In this document: positions 42,294 to 51,166 of the stretch, one piece after another
Layout of the letters: the number at the start of each line of letters is the position of its first letter
How positions within the stretch are numbered: the stretch's first letter is position 1
Assembly: GCA_948467675.1 (NCBI GenBank)
Contig: CAOKFI010000002.1
Location: forward strand, 1 to 64,000
DNA from: an uncultured Porphyromonadaceae bacterium
GTDB lineage: Bacteria; Bacteroidota; Bacteroidia; Bacteroidales; Muribaculaceae
DNA length: 64,000 nt
Direction: 5' to 3'
The notes under the pieces: model-generated
What the model was told of the DNA's origin: nothing
What the model saw: the letters and a program-made list of their open reading frames with translations, nothing else
Databases searched by the model: none
Position numbers and translations under genes: made by a program

Positions 42294-44342
42294 ATGGAAA
42301 AGAAGTTTAAACGCACTCTCGTGACCACGGCGCTCCCGTATGCCAACGGTCCCGTTCATATAGGCCATCTGGCCGGAGTATATGTACCTGCCGATATCTA
42401 TGTACGCTACCTGCGCCTTTGCGGGCAGGAGGTGATAATGATCGGAGGTTCCGACGAACATGGTGTGCCGATTACCATCAAGGCTATGCGCGAGGGAGTG
42501 ACTCCCCAGGATATAGTCGACCGTTACCATTCGATCATCAAGGAGTCCATGAAGGGGCTCGGTATCTCGTTCGATATCTATTCACGTACGACATCCGAGA
42601 TACACAACCGTACGGCATCGGAATTTTTCCGCCGGCTGTACGACACCGACCAGTTCGTGGAGAAGAGCTCGATGCAGCTGTATGATCCGGAGGCGGGGCA
42701 GTTCCTTGCCGACAGGTATGTGACCGGCGAATGTCCCCATTGCCACAATGCCGGCGCCTACGGCGACCAGTGCGAGGCATGCGGCACGTCGCTTGCCGCC
42801 ACCGATCTGATCAATCCCAAGTCGGCTATCACTGGATGTATACCCGAATTGCGCGAGACGCGCCACTGGTTCCTGCCGCTCGACCGCTGGGAGCCGATGT
42901 TGCGGAAATGGATTCTTGACGGACATCAGGAATGGAAGACAAACGTATACGGCCAGTGCAAGTCTTGGCTCGACATGGGTCTGCAGCCGCGTGCTGTGAG
43001 CCGCGACCTGAGCTGGGGCGTGCCGGTGCCTGTGGAGGGCGCCGAGGGCAAGGTGCTATATGTCTGGTTCGACGCTCCCATCGGCTACATATCCAACACC
43101 AAGGAACTGCTTCCCGACAGCTGGGAGCGCTGGTGGAAAGATCCGGAGACCCGTGTGATCAATTTCATCGGCAAGGACAATATAGTGTTCCACTGCATAG
43201 TGTTCCCGGCAATGCTTGCCGCCTATGGCGACGGATTCCAGCTTCCGGACAATGTGCCGGCCAACGAGTTCCTGAATCTCGAGGGCGACAAGATCTCTAC
43301 CTCCCGCAACTGGGCCGTATGGCTCCACGAGTACCTGCAGGACTTCCCCGGCAAGCAGGATGTGCTGCGTTATGTGCTGACCGCCAATGCCCCGGAGACA
43401 AAAGACAATGATTTCACATGGCGTGACTTCCAGGCCCGCAACAATAATGAGCTCGTGGCGATACTCGGCAACTTCGTTAACCGTGTGGTAGTGCTGATGC
43501 ACAAATATTTCGGTGGCGAGGTTCCTGCCGCCGGAGCGCTTCAGGATATCGATACCGCCGTACTCAACGAGATTACCGCTCTCAAGGATTCCGTATCGGA
43601 AAATATAGAGACATTCCATTTCCGCGAGGCTCTGCGCGAGGCGATGAACATAGCCCGTGCCGGCAACCGCTATCTGCAGGAGACCGAGCCTTGGAAACTG
43701 GCGAAAACAGATATGGCTCGTGTGGCAACCGTGCTCAATGTGGCCGCCCAGATAACCGGCGCTCTCGCAGTGGTGACTGAGCCGTTCCTGCCGTTTGCCT
43801 CCGAGCGTATGGCCCGTATGCTCGGCATGACTGATCCTATGGACTGGGCTATGCTGTCGGATGTGGCTGCAATAATTCCGGCCGGCCGCAAGTTCGGCGA
43901 GGCCGAACTCCTTTTCGAAAAAATAGAGGATGCGGCGATCGAGGCACAGACAGCACGTCTGGCACGTATCAAGGAAGAGAACAGGATAAAGTCGTTCACT
44001 CCGGCTCCTCAGGCTGCCGATGTGGATTTCGACACTTTCTGCCGTGCCGATCTCCGCGTAGGCACTGTCGTGGAGTGCGAGCGGGTTCCGAAAGCCGACA
44101 AGCTGCTGCGGTTCCTTATCGACGACGGTATGGGACGCCGTACTATAGTGAGCGGTATCGCCAAGTATTATGCGCCTGAAGATCTTGTGGGCAAGCAGGT
44201 CTGCTTCATTGCCAATCTGCCGGTACGCAAGCTCCGCGGCATAGAATCGCAGGGCATGATTCTCTCGGCCGAGAATGCCGACGGATCCCTCGTGGTCATC
44301 GGCCCGACCGCACCTGTGGTGCCAGGCGCTCAAGTGAAATAA
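42294..44342 (+). CDS. metG: Methionyl-tRNA synthetase
   Basis: The 682-residue class I synthetase has the HIGH motif (His22-Ile-Gly-His25 in PVHIGHLAG). A zinc knuckle [18 protein letters not shown] is present, and KISTS at about residue 333 stands for KMSKS. Further motifs are WFDAPIGY and [10 protein letters not shown]. The C-terminal about 110 residues form a tRNA-binding EMAP/Trbp111 domain ([34 protein letters not shown]). It charges tRNA-Met in the cytoplasm. Length and domain order are normal for the long form with the appended domain. Confidence 0.98.
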   Translation: MEKKFKRTLVTTALPYANGPVHIGHLAGVYVPADIYVRYLRLCGQEVIMIGGSDEHGVPITIKAMREGVTPQDIVDRYHSIIKESMKGLGISFDIYSRTTSEIHNRTASEFFRRLYDTDQFVEKSSMQLYDPEAGQFLADRYVTGECPHCHNAGAYGDQCEACGTSLAATDLINPKSAITGCIPELRETRHWFLPLDRWEPMLRKWILDGHQEWKTNVYGQCKSWLDMGLQPRAVSRDLSWGVPVPVEGAEGKVLYVWFDAPIGYISNTKELLPDSWERWWKDPETRVINFIGKDNIVFHCIVFPAMLAAYGDGFQLPDNVPANEFLNLEGDKISTSRNWAVWLHEYLQDFPGKQDVLRYVLTANAPETKDNDFTWRDFQARNNNELVAILGNFVNRVVVLMHKYFGGEVPAAGALQDIDTAVLNEITALKDSVSENIETFHFREALREAMNIARAGNRYLQETEPWKLAKTDMARVATVLNVAAQITGALAVVTEPFLPFASERMARMLGMTDPMDWAMLSDVAAIIPAGRKFGEAELLFEKIEDAAIEAQTARLARIKEENRIKSFTPAPQAADVDFDTFCRADLRVGTVVECERVPKADKLLRFLIDDGMGRRTIVSGIAKYYAPEDLVGKQVCFIANLPVRKLRGIESQGMILSAENADGSLVVIGPTAPVVPGAQVK

Positions 44343-44371
44343 CCAGAATATAACCCCTCCATACCATTACC

Positions 44372-45415
44372 ATGGCCAGCACAGACCGCAAGCCCCACAT
44401 CCTGATAATATATACCGGGGGTACGATTGGCATGATAGAGAACCCGGTGACGCGGGCTCTCCAGCCGTTTGACTTCAATCACCTTATCGACAATGTGCCT
44501 AAGGTGAAGATGCTCGACTATACGATAGAGCATATCCAGTTCGATCCGCCTATCGATTCGTCGGATATGGATCCGCACCACTGGATGGACATAGCCCGTA
44601 ATATCGAGGAGAACTTCGACCGTTTCGACGGATTCGTTGTGCTCCACGGTACCGATACGATGGCGTATACGGCCTCAGCGCTGTCGTTCATGCTGGAAAA
44701 TCTGCATAAACCGGTCATTATCACCGGTTCGCAGCTGCCTATAGGCGAAGTTCGTACCGATGGTGAGGAGAATCTTATCACAGCGCTGCAGATTGCCGCC
44801 GATACCGATGCCTCGGGGCTGCCGACGGTACAGGAGGTGGCTATACTGTTTGAGAATTATCTCTGGCGGGGAAACCGCGCCACCAAGATGAGCGCCGACA
44901 ATTTCAATGCGTTCAAGAGCAACAACTATCCGTCGCTTGCCAAGATCGGCCTGGGGATACATTTCAATTACGACGCACTGATGCGCGCCCAGGTGAAACG
45001 TCCGCTTAAAGTCCAGTATGCTATGGATACCGGCGTGATGTTTCTGGATCTGAATCCGGGTATCACCGAAACCACGCTGCGACATCAGCTGTCGACTCCC
45101 GGCATCAAGGGAATTGTGCTCAAGACGTTCGGCTCGGGCAATGCCCCTACGGCATCGTGGTTTACCGATGCCGTACGTGAGGCTGTGGAGCGCGGTATCG
45201 TGATACTCAATGTTACGCAGTGTGTCAATGGCGGTGTTCATTCCAAACGCTACGACTCCGGTGAGCGTCTGGCTGGAACTGGCGTGATCTCAGGACATGA
45301 CATCACATCGGAAGCGGCTATCACCAAAATGATGTATCTGTTCGGCCTCGGACTCGCTCCGGCCGATGTGCGCCGTTATCTCAACTGCTCCCTCTGCGGC
45401 GAAGTCACCATGTAG
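44372..45415 (+). CDS. ansA: Type I (cytoplasmic) asparaginase
   Basis: The 347 residues contain both catalytic threonine regions: IIYTGGTIGM (Thr15/Thr18) and VVLHGTDTMAYTA (Thr94-Asp95). No signal peptide is present, which points to the cytoplasmic AnsA form. It hydrolyses asparagine to aspartate and ammonia. It follows metG after 29 bases and may share its transcript. Confidence 0.95.
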   Translation: MASTDRKPHILIIYTGGTIGMIENPVTRALQPFDFNHLIDNVPKVKMLDYTIEHIQFDPPIDSSDMDPHHWMDIARNIEENFDRFDGFVVLHGTDTMAYTASALSFMLENLHKPVIITGSQLPIGEVRTDGEENLITALQIAADTDASGLPTVQEVAILFENYLWRGNRATKMSADNFNAFKSNNYPSLAKIGLGIHFNYDALMRAQVKRPLKVQYAMDTGVMFLDLNPGITETTLRHQLSTPGIKGIVLKTFGSGNAPTASWFTDAVREAVERGIVILNVTQCVNGGVHSKRYDSGERLAGTGVISGHDITSEAAITKMMYLFGLGLAPADVRRYLNCSLCGEVTM

Positions 45416-45452
45416 ATTTCCGGGTCATACAGCGGTAGGGGGGGTGCCTGCT

Positions 45453-46034
45453 TTACCCGATTTGATCTATCGCCATATCGGAGGGAATAAAGCCGTTGTC
45501 CAGAGAATCGATCAGTTTCTGGCAGAACCTGCGTTCCGATAGAGATTCTTCGGTGAATTCGCCGGTGCGTCCGTGTTCGATGATGTAATCCCTGAACTCC
45601 TCTATAAGCACATCGAAATCCACTACCGGAAGTTTATCGAGAATCAAGTCACGCCATGCGTGGTCGGAGCACATGCTGAGTGCCGTGTTATAGTAGGCTT
45701 CATCAAAATCTATGGCCGGTATCTTTGACTTTTCCGGCTGTGGTTTCTGTGCGACGTTGGATATTTCCGGCTGCGGTTCCGGCTGCGGTTCGGGTTCGGG
45801 CTCGGGAACCGGTTGAGGTTGCGGCTCCTTTTTGCGGCTCCGGTTGGGTACGGCATCTATCTCGGCACGGATAAGTATGAATGCGATCTCGACGACAGGA
45901 TCCATCGCCTGTGGCAAGTCGCCGTCTATGGCATAACGGCATATCGCGTCCATCAGTGAAAGGCGCTGGGTATCGGACATTTTGCCCATGGCTTCATACC
46001 AGGAACTACGGAAGGTAAAGGTCTTGCGTATCAT
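45453..46034 (-). CDS. DUF6291-like protein with a Pro/Glu/Gln-repeat linker
   Basis: The N-part (residues 1-65: RKTFTFRSSWYEAM, LMDAICRYAIDGDLP) resembles the small DUF6291-type domain often found in Bacteroidales phage, plasmid or island genes. A low-complexity linker of alternating Pro with Glu/Gln (about 70-95) follows. The C-terminal helical part (about 108-193) resembles domains of replication-initiation accessory proteins. The function is unknown. It lies tail to tail with ansA and has a TATATTTG box (minus strand, 46065-46072) 31 bases upstream. A second copy of that upstream stretch lies at 47988-48066. Confidence 0.65.
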   Translation of the reverse strand: MIRKTFTFRSSWYEAMGKMSDTQRLSLMDAICRYAIDGDLPQAMDPVVEIAFILIRAEIDAVPNRSRKKEPQPQPVPEPEPEPQPEPQPEISNVAQKPQPEKSKIPAIDFDEAYYNTALSMCSDHAWRDLILDKLPVVDFDVLIEEFRDYIIEHGRTGEFTEESLSERRFCQKLIDSLDNGFIPSDMAIDQIG

Positions 46035-46046
46035 ATCGTGTGTTTG

Positions 46047-46110
46047 TTAATAGATTGGACACCGCAAATATAATACGCCAAAACAGCGCTGACCTGCGAT
46101 TTTTACAAAA
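46047..46110. repeat. Upstream segment of the DUF6291-like gene, copy 1
   Basis: The segment from TTAATAGATTGGACACCGC to the CCACAAAAA stretch recurs almost unchanged at 47988-48066. It includes the minus-strand TATATTTG box. In copy 1 it faces the DUF6291-like start codon. In copy 2 it abuts the stop of the LRR lipoprotein gene. Confidence 0.85.
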
Positions 46111-46134
46111 TCCACAAAAAAATTTATTTGCCCA

Positions 46135-46501
46135 TCTGCTGCGCATCTCCGAAGCGCGATGGCGGTGTCGGCCAGCCGGGTGCCCCATGTGTTCCACATG
46201 GGGTTCTTCGCCCCGCCGGATCTCCGACCCGGCCTGAGAGCAGCCTCAAGTGGGGGCGACCACAATGCATGCCGGGTTGCCAAAATCCGTAAAAATATCC
46301 TGCGCATCTCCGAAGCGCGATGGCTGTGTCAGCCTGTCGGGTACCCCATGTGTGACCACATGGGGTTCTACGTCCCGCCGGATCTCCGACCCGGCCTGAG
46401 AGACGCATCGGAGATGCGGCAAGATGCAGAACCCCACGTGGAGTGCAACGGCACGTGGGGAGACAACAAGACATACAATCTGGAGCGCATCGGAGATGCG
46501 C
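46135..46501. repeat. Palindromic repeat array A
   Basis: Two forward units (46141-46233 and 46302-46395) are followed by one inverted unit (46404-46501). A forward unit has hairpin I GCGC...GCGC with TCTCCGA at the apex, hairpin II CCCCATGTG/CACATGGGG (46183-46203 with TTC loop; 46344-46365 with TGAC loop), and hairpin III GCCGG/CCGGC around TCTCCGAC. The inverted unit has CGCATC-GGA-GATGCG, CCCCACGTG/CACGTGGGG (46432-46460, 11-nt loop) and GCGCATC-GGA-GATGCGC. Open frames through the array are Arg/Pro/Gly/Cys-rich nonsense, so it is not coding. Confidence 0.9.
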
Positions 46502-46518
46502 GGGAAAACATTTATCGG

Positions 46519-46637
46519 TCAGGAGTTGGCGAGGATGTCGAGGTAGTAGGCGATGTAGCCGTCGATACATTGCTGCCATGTGAACCGGGCTGCGTGTTCG
46601 CGCAATCTGTCGGCCATGGTGGCATCGGCATCGGCCA
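46519..46637 (-). pseudogene. Fragment of the glycosyltransferase 3' end, copy 1
   Basis: About 119 bases are nearly identical to the last 39 codons of the gene at 49219-50298, including its stop. It differs by a few bases (a codon for Tyr where the gene has Cys; CCATGTG for CCAGGTG). It is preceded by the same palindromic units that follow the intact gene. It has no start and is not a gene. Confidence 0.9.
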
Positions 46638-46782
46638 CGCCTGTCGGTGATCATTTGTTGTCAATTTGCGCAATTTTAAGATGAACTTTTGTTTTTTCTT
46701 GGATATTACAATATTTTTACATATATTGTGCTCATCAACTTTATTGATAGAGACCAATTTCTAATATCTGATTATTATCGCT
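46638..46782. other. AT-rich intergenic stretch
   Basis: This short AT-rich region separates the end of the glycosyltransferase fragment from the small exported protein gene. It probably holds that gene's promoter (for example TATTACAATATTTT near 46704), but no full consensus is seen. Confidence 0.4.
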
Positions 46783-47028
46783 ATGGGAAAGAAATTAATT
46801 ATTGCAATGCTTGCATGTATGTTGTCAGGGACTGCATTCGCACAACAGCTACAATTCTCTTTCGTTTCTAAAGAAGATGCATTGTTAACTGCCCAAAGTG
46901 AGTTTAAAGATCAGGATGTAGATTACTTCCTTTTAAATGATTACTCCCGTGGGGAGTGGTCTATATTCGTTGATGCGGAGCCTATGAAAGGGTGGGAACA
47001 TGATCAAAAGAAAATTACTATTAAATAA
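46783..47028 (+). CDS. Small exported protein of unknown function
   Basis: The 81 residues start with a clean signal peptide (MGKKLIIAMLACMLSGTAFAQ) and leave a mature chain of about 60 residues, acidic then basic (LNDYSRGEWSIFVDAEPMKGW), ending KKITIK. I do not recognise it. It is AT-rich, unlike its surroundings, and lies with the LRR lipoprotein gene in a cassette bounded by duplicated sequence. Confidence 0.6.
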   Translation: MGKKLIIAMLACMLSGTAFAQQLQFSFVSKEDALLTAQSEFKDQDVDYFLLNDYSRGEWSIFVDAEPMKGWEHDQKKITIK

Positions 47029-47112
47029 GGGTATATTGTATTCATAGGGACGTGGCATTCGGACATGTCGGATGTCGAGTCTATAAAATAAAACTTATAA
47101 AATTGTGTTGAC

Positions 47113-47988
47113 ATGAAATTCAGAATGCTATATGTAGTGCTGATGTCTGTAGCGATAGCGGGCTGTTCGCCGGATGAGCCGGAGATTAGATTGGACGATA
47201 TGGTTGTCAATATGACTGCTGCCGGACAATTGGGTGAAGCTCTTGGAGCACAAGCCAATGAGATAACGAAACTTACAGTACGCGGCCCGATCAATGCCGA
47301 AGACTTCAACGCGATGTGGAGCGCATCGTTCAATGGTCAGCTGTCAGTAATAGACCTCAGCGGTGCTGTCATAGATGGTAATGAGGTGCCGGCTTGTGCG
47401 TTCTATCATCCGGATGTGCAGGGAGATCTCGATACCAATCCCAATAAATCTTCAAAATATTTAGCAAGCATTAAATTAGAACAAATTATATTGCCTGAGG
47501 GAATATACCAGATAGGGGCTTATGCATTTACCAATGTATGGAGGTTAAAAGAAGTGACCATTCCTTCGACTGTTGAAAGTATCGGAGCGTATGCTTTTGC
47601 TGATTGCGGCCTAATCACAGTATCCTTATCTGGTCGTATTAAAGAGATTGAGGCATATAGTTTTTTCCGGTGCACGAATTTGTGGGAATTGTATCTTCCA
47701 TTGATGCTCGAATCGCTCGATAAAGAAAGTTTGAATGTTAGGTTTATGTTACAAAAAATTTATTCAGCAGCTAAGAACCCTCCGGTGTGCCGGGGAGCGG
47801 CTGACGGTGACACTCCTTTCGGACGTTATGATGGCCAACTTTCCAACAGCAGCATATCCACGTACGTACCGGTATATGTACCGGCTGGATCGGCCGAGTT
47901 GTATCGCAACGCTCCGGGATGGGATTACTTCAAGAACTTTATTGAACTCGACCCGTTTCCGACGGAGGCTGTCGCCAAGATGCGTTAG
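47113..47988 (+). CDS. BspA-like leucine-rich-repeat lipoprotein
   Basis: MKFRMLYVVLMSVAIAGC is a lipoprotein signal (Cys18); the protein has 291 residues. The middle (about 80-215) has three to four LRR_5/BspA-type repeats (ILPEGIYQIGAYAF, VTIPSTVESIGAYAFADCG, KEIEAYSFFRCTNL). The end contains STYVPVYVPAGSAELYRNAPGWDYF, a typical closing motif of these surface proteins. BspA-type proteins bind host or bacterial surface ligands. Its stop abuts the second copy of the DUF6291-upstream segment. Confidence 0.85.
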   Translation: MKFRMLYVVLMSVAIAGCSPDEPEIRLDDMVVNMTAAGQLGEALGAQANEITKLTVRGPINAEDFNAMWSASFNGQLSVIDLSGAVIDGNEVPACAFYHPDVQGDLDTNPNKSSKYLASIKLEQIILPEGIYQIGAYAFTNVWRLKEVTIPSTVESIGAYAFADCGLITVSLSGRIKEIEAYSFFRCTNLWELYLPLMLESLDKESLNVRFMLQKIYSAAKNPPVCRGAADGDTPFGRYDGQLSNSSISTYVPVYVPAGSAELYRNAPGWDYFKNFIELDPFPTEAVAKMR

Positions 47989-48066
47989 CTAATAGATTAG
48001 ATACCGCAAATATAATACGCCAAAACAGCGCTGACCTGCGATTTTTACAAAATCCACAAAAATTAT
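47988..48066. repeat. Upstream segment of the DUF6291-like gene, copy 2
   Basis: It repeats 46047-46110 with few changes (TTAGATACCGC for TTGGACACCGC), including the TATATTTG box (minus strand, 48006-48013). On its minus-strand side it points into the 3' end of the LRR gene, so here it is a promoter without its gene. Confidence 0.85.
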
Positions 48067-48074
48067 TAGCACAT

Positions 48075-49201
48075 ATCCTGCGCATCTCCGAAGCGCGATG
48101 GCAGTGTCAGCCTGTCGGGTGCCCCATGTGTTCCACATGGGGTTCTGCTCCCCGCCGGATCTCCGACCCGGCCTGAGAGCAGTGTCGGCCTGTCTGGTGC
48201 CCCATGTGTTCCACATGGGGTTTTATGTCCCGCCGGATCTCCGACCCGGCCTGAGAGCCGCGTCACGTGGGGGCAACCACAAGACATGCCGGTTTCACAG
48301 CAACTGCAGAAATATCCTGCGCATCTCCGAAGCGCGATGGCAGTGTCGGCCTGTCGGGTGCCCCATGTGTGACCACATGGGGTTCTGCGTCCCGCCGGAT
48401 CTCCGACCCGGCCTTATACCTTTGTCTGACGAGACGCATCGGAGATGCGGCAAGATGCAGAACCCCACGTGGAGTGCAACGGCACGTGGGGAGACAACAA
48501 GACATACAATCTGGAGCGCATCGGAGATGCGCGGGAAAACATTTATCGGTCAGGAGTTGGCGAGGATGTCGAGGTAGTAGGCGATGTAGCCGTCGATACA
48601 TTGCTGCCAGGTGAACCGGGCTGCGTGTTCGCGCAATCTGTCGGGTGCCCCATGTGTTCCACATGGGGTTCTACGTCCCGCCGGATCTCCGATCCGGCCT
48701 GAGAGCCGCGTCACGTGGGGGCGACCACAATGCATGCCGGGTTGCCAACATCCGCAGAAAATATCCTGCGCATCTCCGAAGCGCGATGGCTGTGTCGGCC
48801 TGTCGGGTGCCCCATGTGTTCCACATGGGGTTCTACGCCCCGCCGGATCTCCGACCCGGCCTGAGAGCGGTGTCGGCCTGTCGGGTGCCCCATGTGTTCC
48901 ACATGGGGTTCTACGTCCCGCCGGATCTCCGACCCGGCCTGAGAGCAGCGTCGGACTGTCGGGTACCCCATGTGTGACCACATGGGGTTCTGCGCCCCGC
49001 CGGATCTCCGACCCGGCCTGAGAGCGGTGTCAGCCAGTCGGGTGCCCCATGTGTTCCACATGGGGTTATGCGTCCCGCCGGATCTCCGACCCGGCCTGAG
49101 AGACGCATCGGAGATGCGGCAAGATGCAGAACCCCACGTGGAGTGCAACGGCACGTGGGGAGACAACAAGACATACAATCTGGAGCGCATCGGAGATGCG
49201 C
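48075..49201. repeat. Palindromic repeat array B
   Basis: Eight CCCCATGTG/CACATGGGG hairpins start at 48122, 48200, 48361, 48648, 48810, 48888, 48966 and 49044. The loops are TTC, except TGAC at 48361 and 48966. Each is followed by a GCCGG/CCGGC hairpin. Hairpin I copies stand at 48080, 48319 and 48768. Inverted units with CCCCACGTG/CACGTGGGG lie at 48435-48532 and 49104-49201. A fragment of the glycosyltransferase 3' end (48550-48644) sits inside. The array ends 18 bases before the stop codon of the intact glycosyltransferase gene. The period of the tandem part (48810-49044) is 78 bases. Confidence 0.9.
48550..48644 (-). pseudogene. Fragment of the glycosyltransferase 3' end, copy 2
   Basis: About 95 bases match the end of the gene at 49219-50298 and then switch, within CTGTCGG, into a palindromic unit. 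The switch uses a stretch shared by both sequences (GTCGG), as in recombination at short homology. It agrees with copy 1 against the intact gene at the Tyr/Cys codon. Confidence 0.9.
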
Positions 49202-49218
49202 GGGAAAACATTTATCGG

Positions 49219-50298
49219 TCAGGAGTTGGCGAGGATGTCGAGGTAGCAGGCTATGTAGCCGTCGATACATTGCTGCCAGGTGAACCGGGCTGCGTGTTCG
49301 CGCAGTCTGTCGGCCATGGTGGCATCGGCATCGGCCATGTGGGTGCGTACGGCATCGGCCATGACTTCCGGTGACAGATCAGGCCAGTAGAATGCCACGT
49401 CGCCGCCGACTTCGGGAAGGCTTGTGAGTGTGGATAGAAACACCGGTTTGCCGAATTTCATGGCTTCGATAGGCGGTAGTCCGAATCCTTCGCACAGCGA
49501 GGGGAACATGAACGCGCGGCACCGCGAATAAAGTACGGCCTTCTGTTCCTCCGATATGCGGTCGAGCGTAGTTATGTTACGGTTGGGGGCGTTGGCAATG
49601 GCTTCCTGCAGCGAGCGGCCGTATTCGTCGTTCTGCCACGTTCCTGCGATTACCAGATGTTCGTCCGGCAGATATTTCATCATCTCCACAAGCAGATGCA
49701 CGTTCTTCTTGGGATAAAGGCTCGATACGTGGAAGAAGAAACGCTCCGGCAATGGCGGCAGGATGTCTGACGCGGCGTTTTCGGCCAATGCTGTCAGATC
49801 GGTGACGCCGTTATAGATTATGCGTTGCGGGGTGTCGAGCCTGAAGTGAGCGGCAGTATCGGACTGCGCGAACTCCGATATGAACGACAGGTGGTCGGCA
49901 TGGTCAAGGCGCCATTGCAGCCGGCGGATGCCGCGCTTCAGACGGGAACCGTGCTTCTCGTACATGAAATTGATATCATGTATTGTGAGCAGGGTGTGTT
50001 TTGCTCCTGCCACCTGTTTGAGCGCGCAGTACTGATGAGGTGCATGGAACAGATCCACATCTCCGCATCCGAAATGTTTCAGAACAGGTCTGGAAAGGCC
50101 TGTCATGGTCACATATTCCACATCGGGGCCGAAGCATCCGCGATAGGCCGGCGGAACGATGAATGCGAGTTCTATGCTGTGGTCGCGGCGCAGTTCCGCG
50201 GCTCTGGCGGCCAGTCCGTTGCCGAGCTGGATCATCACTTCTTTCAGACCGCAGTACGGGGCGCTGATTATATTTGCTTCAATAAGTATCCGTGGCAT
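49219..50298 (-). CDS. GT4-like glycosyltransferase
   Basis: The ATG at 50298 gives MPRILIEANIISAPYCGL; the protein has 359 residues. The C-terminal half has the GT4/GT-B pattern: FFHVSSLYPKKNVHLLVEMM, LVIAGTWQNDEYG and FMFPSLCEGFGLPPIEAMKFGKPV, with the acidic pair of the EGFGLPPIE motif. It transfers a sugar from a nucleotide donor, probably to the lipopolysaccharide core or O-glycan, as it ends a nine-gene envelope cluster. Its last about 39 codons exist in two extra copies downstream. Confidence 0.92.
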   Translation of the reverse strand: MPRILIEANIISAPYCGLKEVMIQLGNGLAARAAELRRDHSIELAFIVPPAYRGCFGPDVEYVTMTGLSRPVLKHFGCGDVDLFHAPHQYCALKQVAGAKHTLLTIHDINFMYEKHGSRLKRGIRRLQWRLDHADHLSFISEFAQSDTAAHFRLDTPQRIIYNGVTDLTALAENAASDILPPLPERFFFHVSSLYPKKNVHLLVEMMKYLPDEHLVIAGTWQNDEYGRSLQEAIANAPNRNITTLDRISEEQKAVLYSRCRAFMFPSLCEGFGLPPIEAMKFGKPVFLSTLTSLPEVGGDVAFYWPDLSPEVMADAVRTHMADADATMADRLREHAARFTWQQCIDGYIACYLDILANS

Positions 50299-50306
50299 AA
50301 TGTAAT

Positions 50307-51146
50307 TTAGTTCAGGTAACTGGGAAATGTGACTGCTGCAAACACGAGCCCATACCGGCGTTCCAGTGTGCGGTTGTCGGCTATATGGCTGTAGTCGAGA
50401 TGATGGTTCCGCCATGGACGTACAATACGGGACTGTTTCGGAAGCCAGTTGCCGTATAGCTCGAACTCGGAGAAGCCGGATATATGGCTGCGGTCGATAC
50501 TGTCGAGTATGGCCTCATCCCATTTCCTCCCGGGATTGGCTTTCTCGATATCGGCTTGAAGACGCTTCAGGCTGTTGCGGTCGAATACCATCTTGTGTGC
50601 TACATAACTCAGCGGTGAGGTCACTTCCAGGCCGATGAGGCGCCTGATATTGTCGTAATACGGTGTATGTCGCTCGCTGCTGCGGTACAAGACGGATTTT
50701 CCGTCGGCACATACGAATGTGTGGGGACGCAGCAGTATATGATCTGAGTCGATGGTCACTATCCAGCGGCTGTCGCCTATTCGTCCGGACAGTTTCAGCA
50801 ACTGCTGGTATAGCCAGCCGGAACGGTCTACCGGCGGTTGCGACACGATAAGGCCGAGATGACCGGGTCCGTATCCCATTATCTGTAGCTCGTCGATGAA
50901 TACGGTGCCATATCTCGTACAGACCTCGCGCACTGCGGCGGTGTCGCGTGCCACTATGTATATTGCGGCTATCCGGTTGGTGACGTTACGCCGCAGGCCC
51001 TCCAGAGTCAGCGGCAATATGGTCAGATCCTTGTCGGTGACAGGGATCACCACGTCGACCGGATCGCAGGACGGAACCGGAGTGCGGTACGGCAGTATGG
51101 CCGAAGCGTGATAGCGGATCTTGCGCAGTAGTCTATGGCGGTTCAT
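50307..51146 (-). CDS. DUF6492-like putative glycosyltransferase
   Basis: The ATG at 51146 gives MNRHRLLRKIRYHASAILPYR; the protein has 279 residues. A GT-A-like core shows DVVIPVTDKDLTILPLTLEGLRR and a DxD-like WIVTIDSDHILLRPHTFV. ISGFSEFELYGNW near the end is typical of the DUF6492 group. It is probably a sugar transferase acting on the same glycan as its neighbours. It lies eight bases from the GT4-like gene. Confidence 0.8.
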   Translation of the reverse strand: MNRHRLLRKIRYHASAILPYRTPVPSCDPVDVVIPVTDKDLTILPLTLEGLRRNVTNRIAAIYIVARDTAAVREVCTRYGTVFIDELQIMGYGPGHLGLIVSQPPVDRSGWLYQQLLKLSGRIGDSRWIVTIDSDHILLRPHTFVCADGKSVLYRSSERHTPYYDNIRRLIGLEVTSPLSYVAHKMVFDRNSLKRLQADIEKANPGRKWDEAILDSIDRSHISGFSEFELYGNWLPKQSRIVRPWRNHHLDYSHIADNRTLERRYGLVFAAVTFPSYLN

Positions 51147-51166
51147 GCTATTTGTAGCTGTTTTTT

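Noticed and set aside
42153-42530. N-terminal extension of the exported phosphatase/nuclease to 478 codons
   Set aside because: It would overlap the front of metG on the other strand, cross a consensus promoter and put the signal peptide in mid-protein. The ATG at 42152 is preferred.
46135-49201. CRISPR array
   Set aside because: The repeats are long, adjacent or nearly so, internally palindromic and occur in both orientations. There are no unique spacers of constant length and no cas genes.
46159-49374. Open reading frames of 60-176 codons running through the palindromic arrays on both strands
   Set aside because: All have biased Arg/Pro/Gly/Cys/His compositions that follow the DNA repeats, exist in several frames at once, and lack start-site signals.
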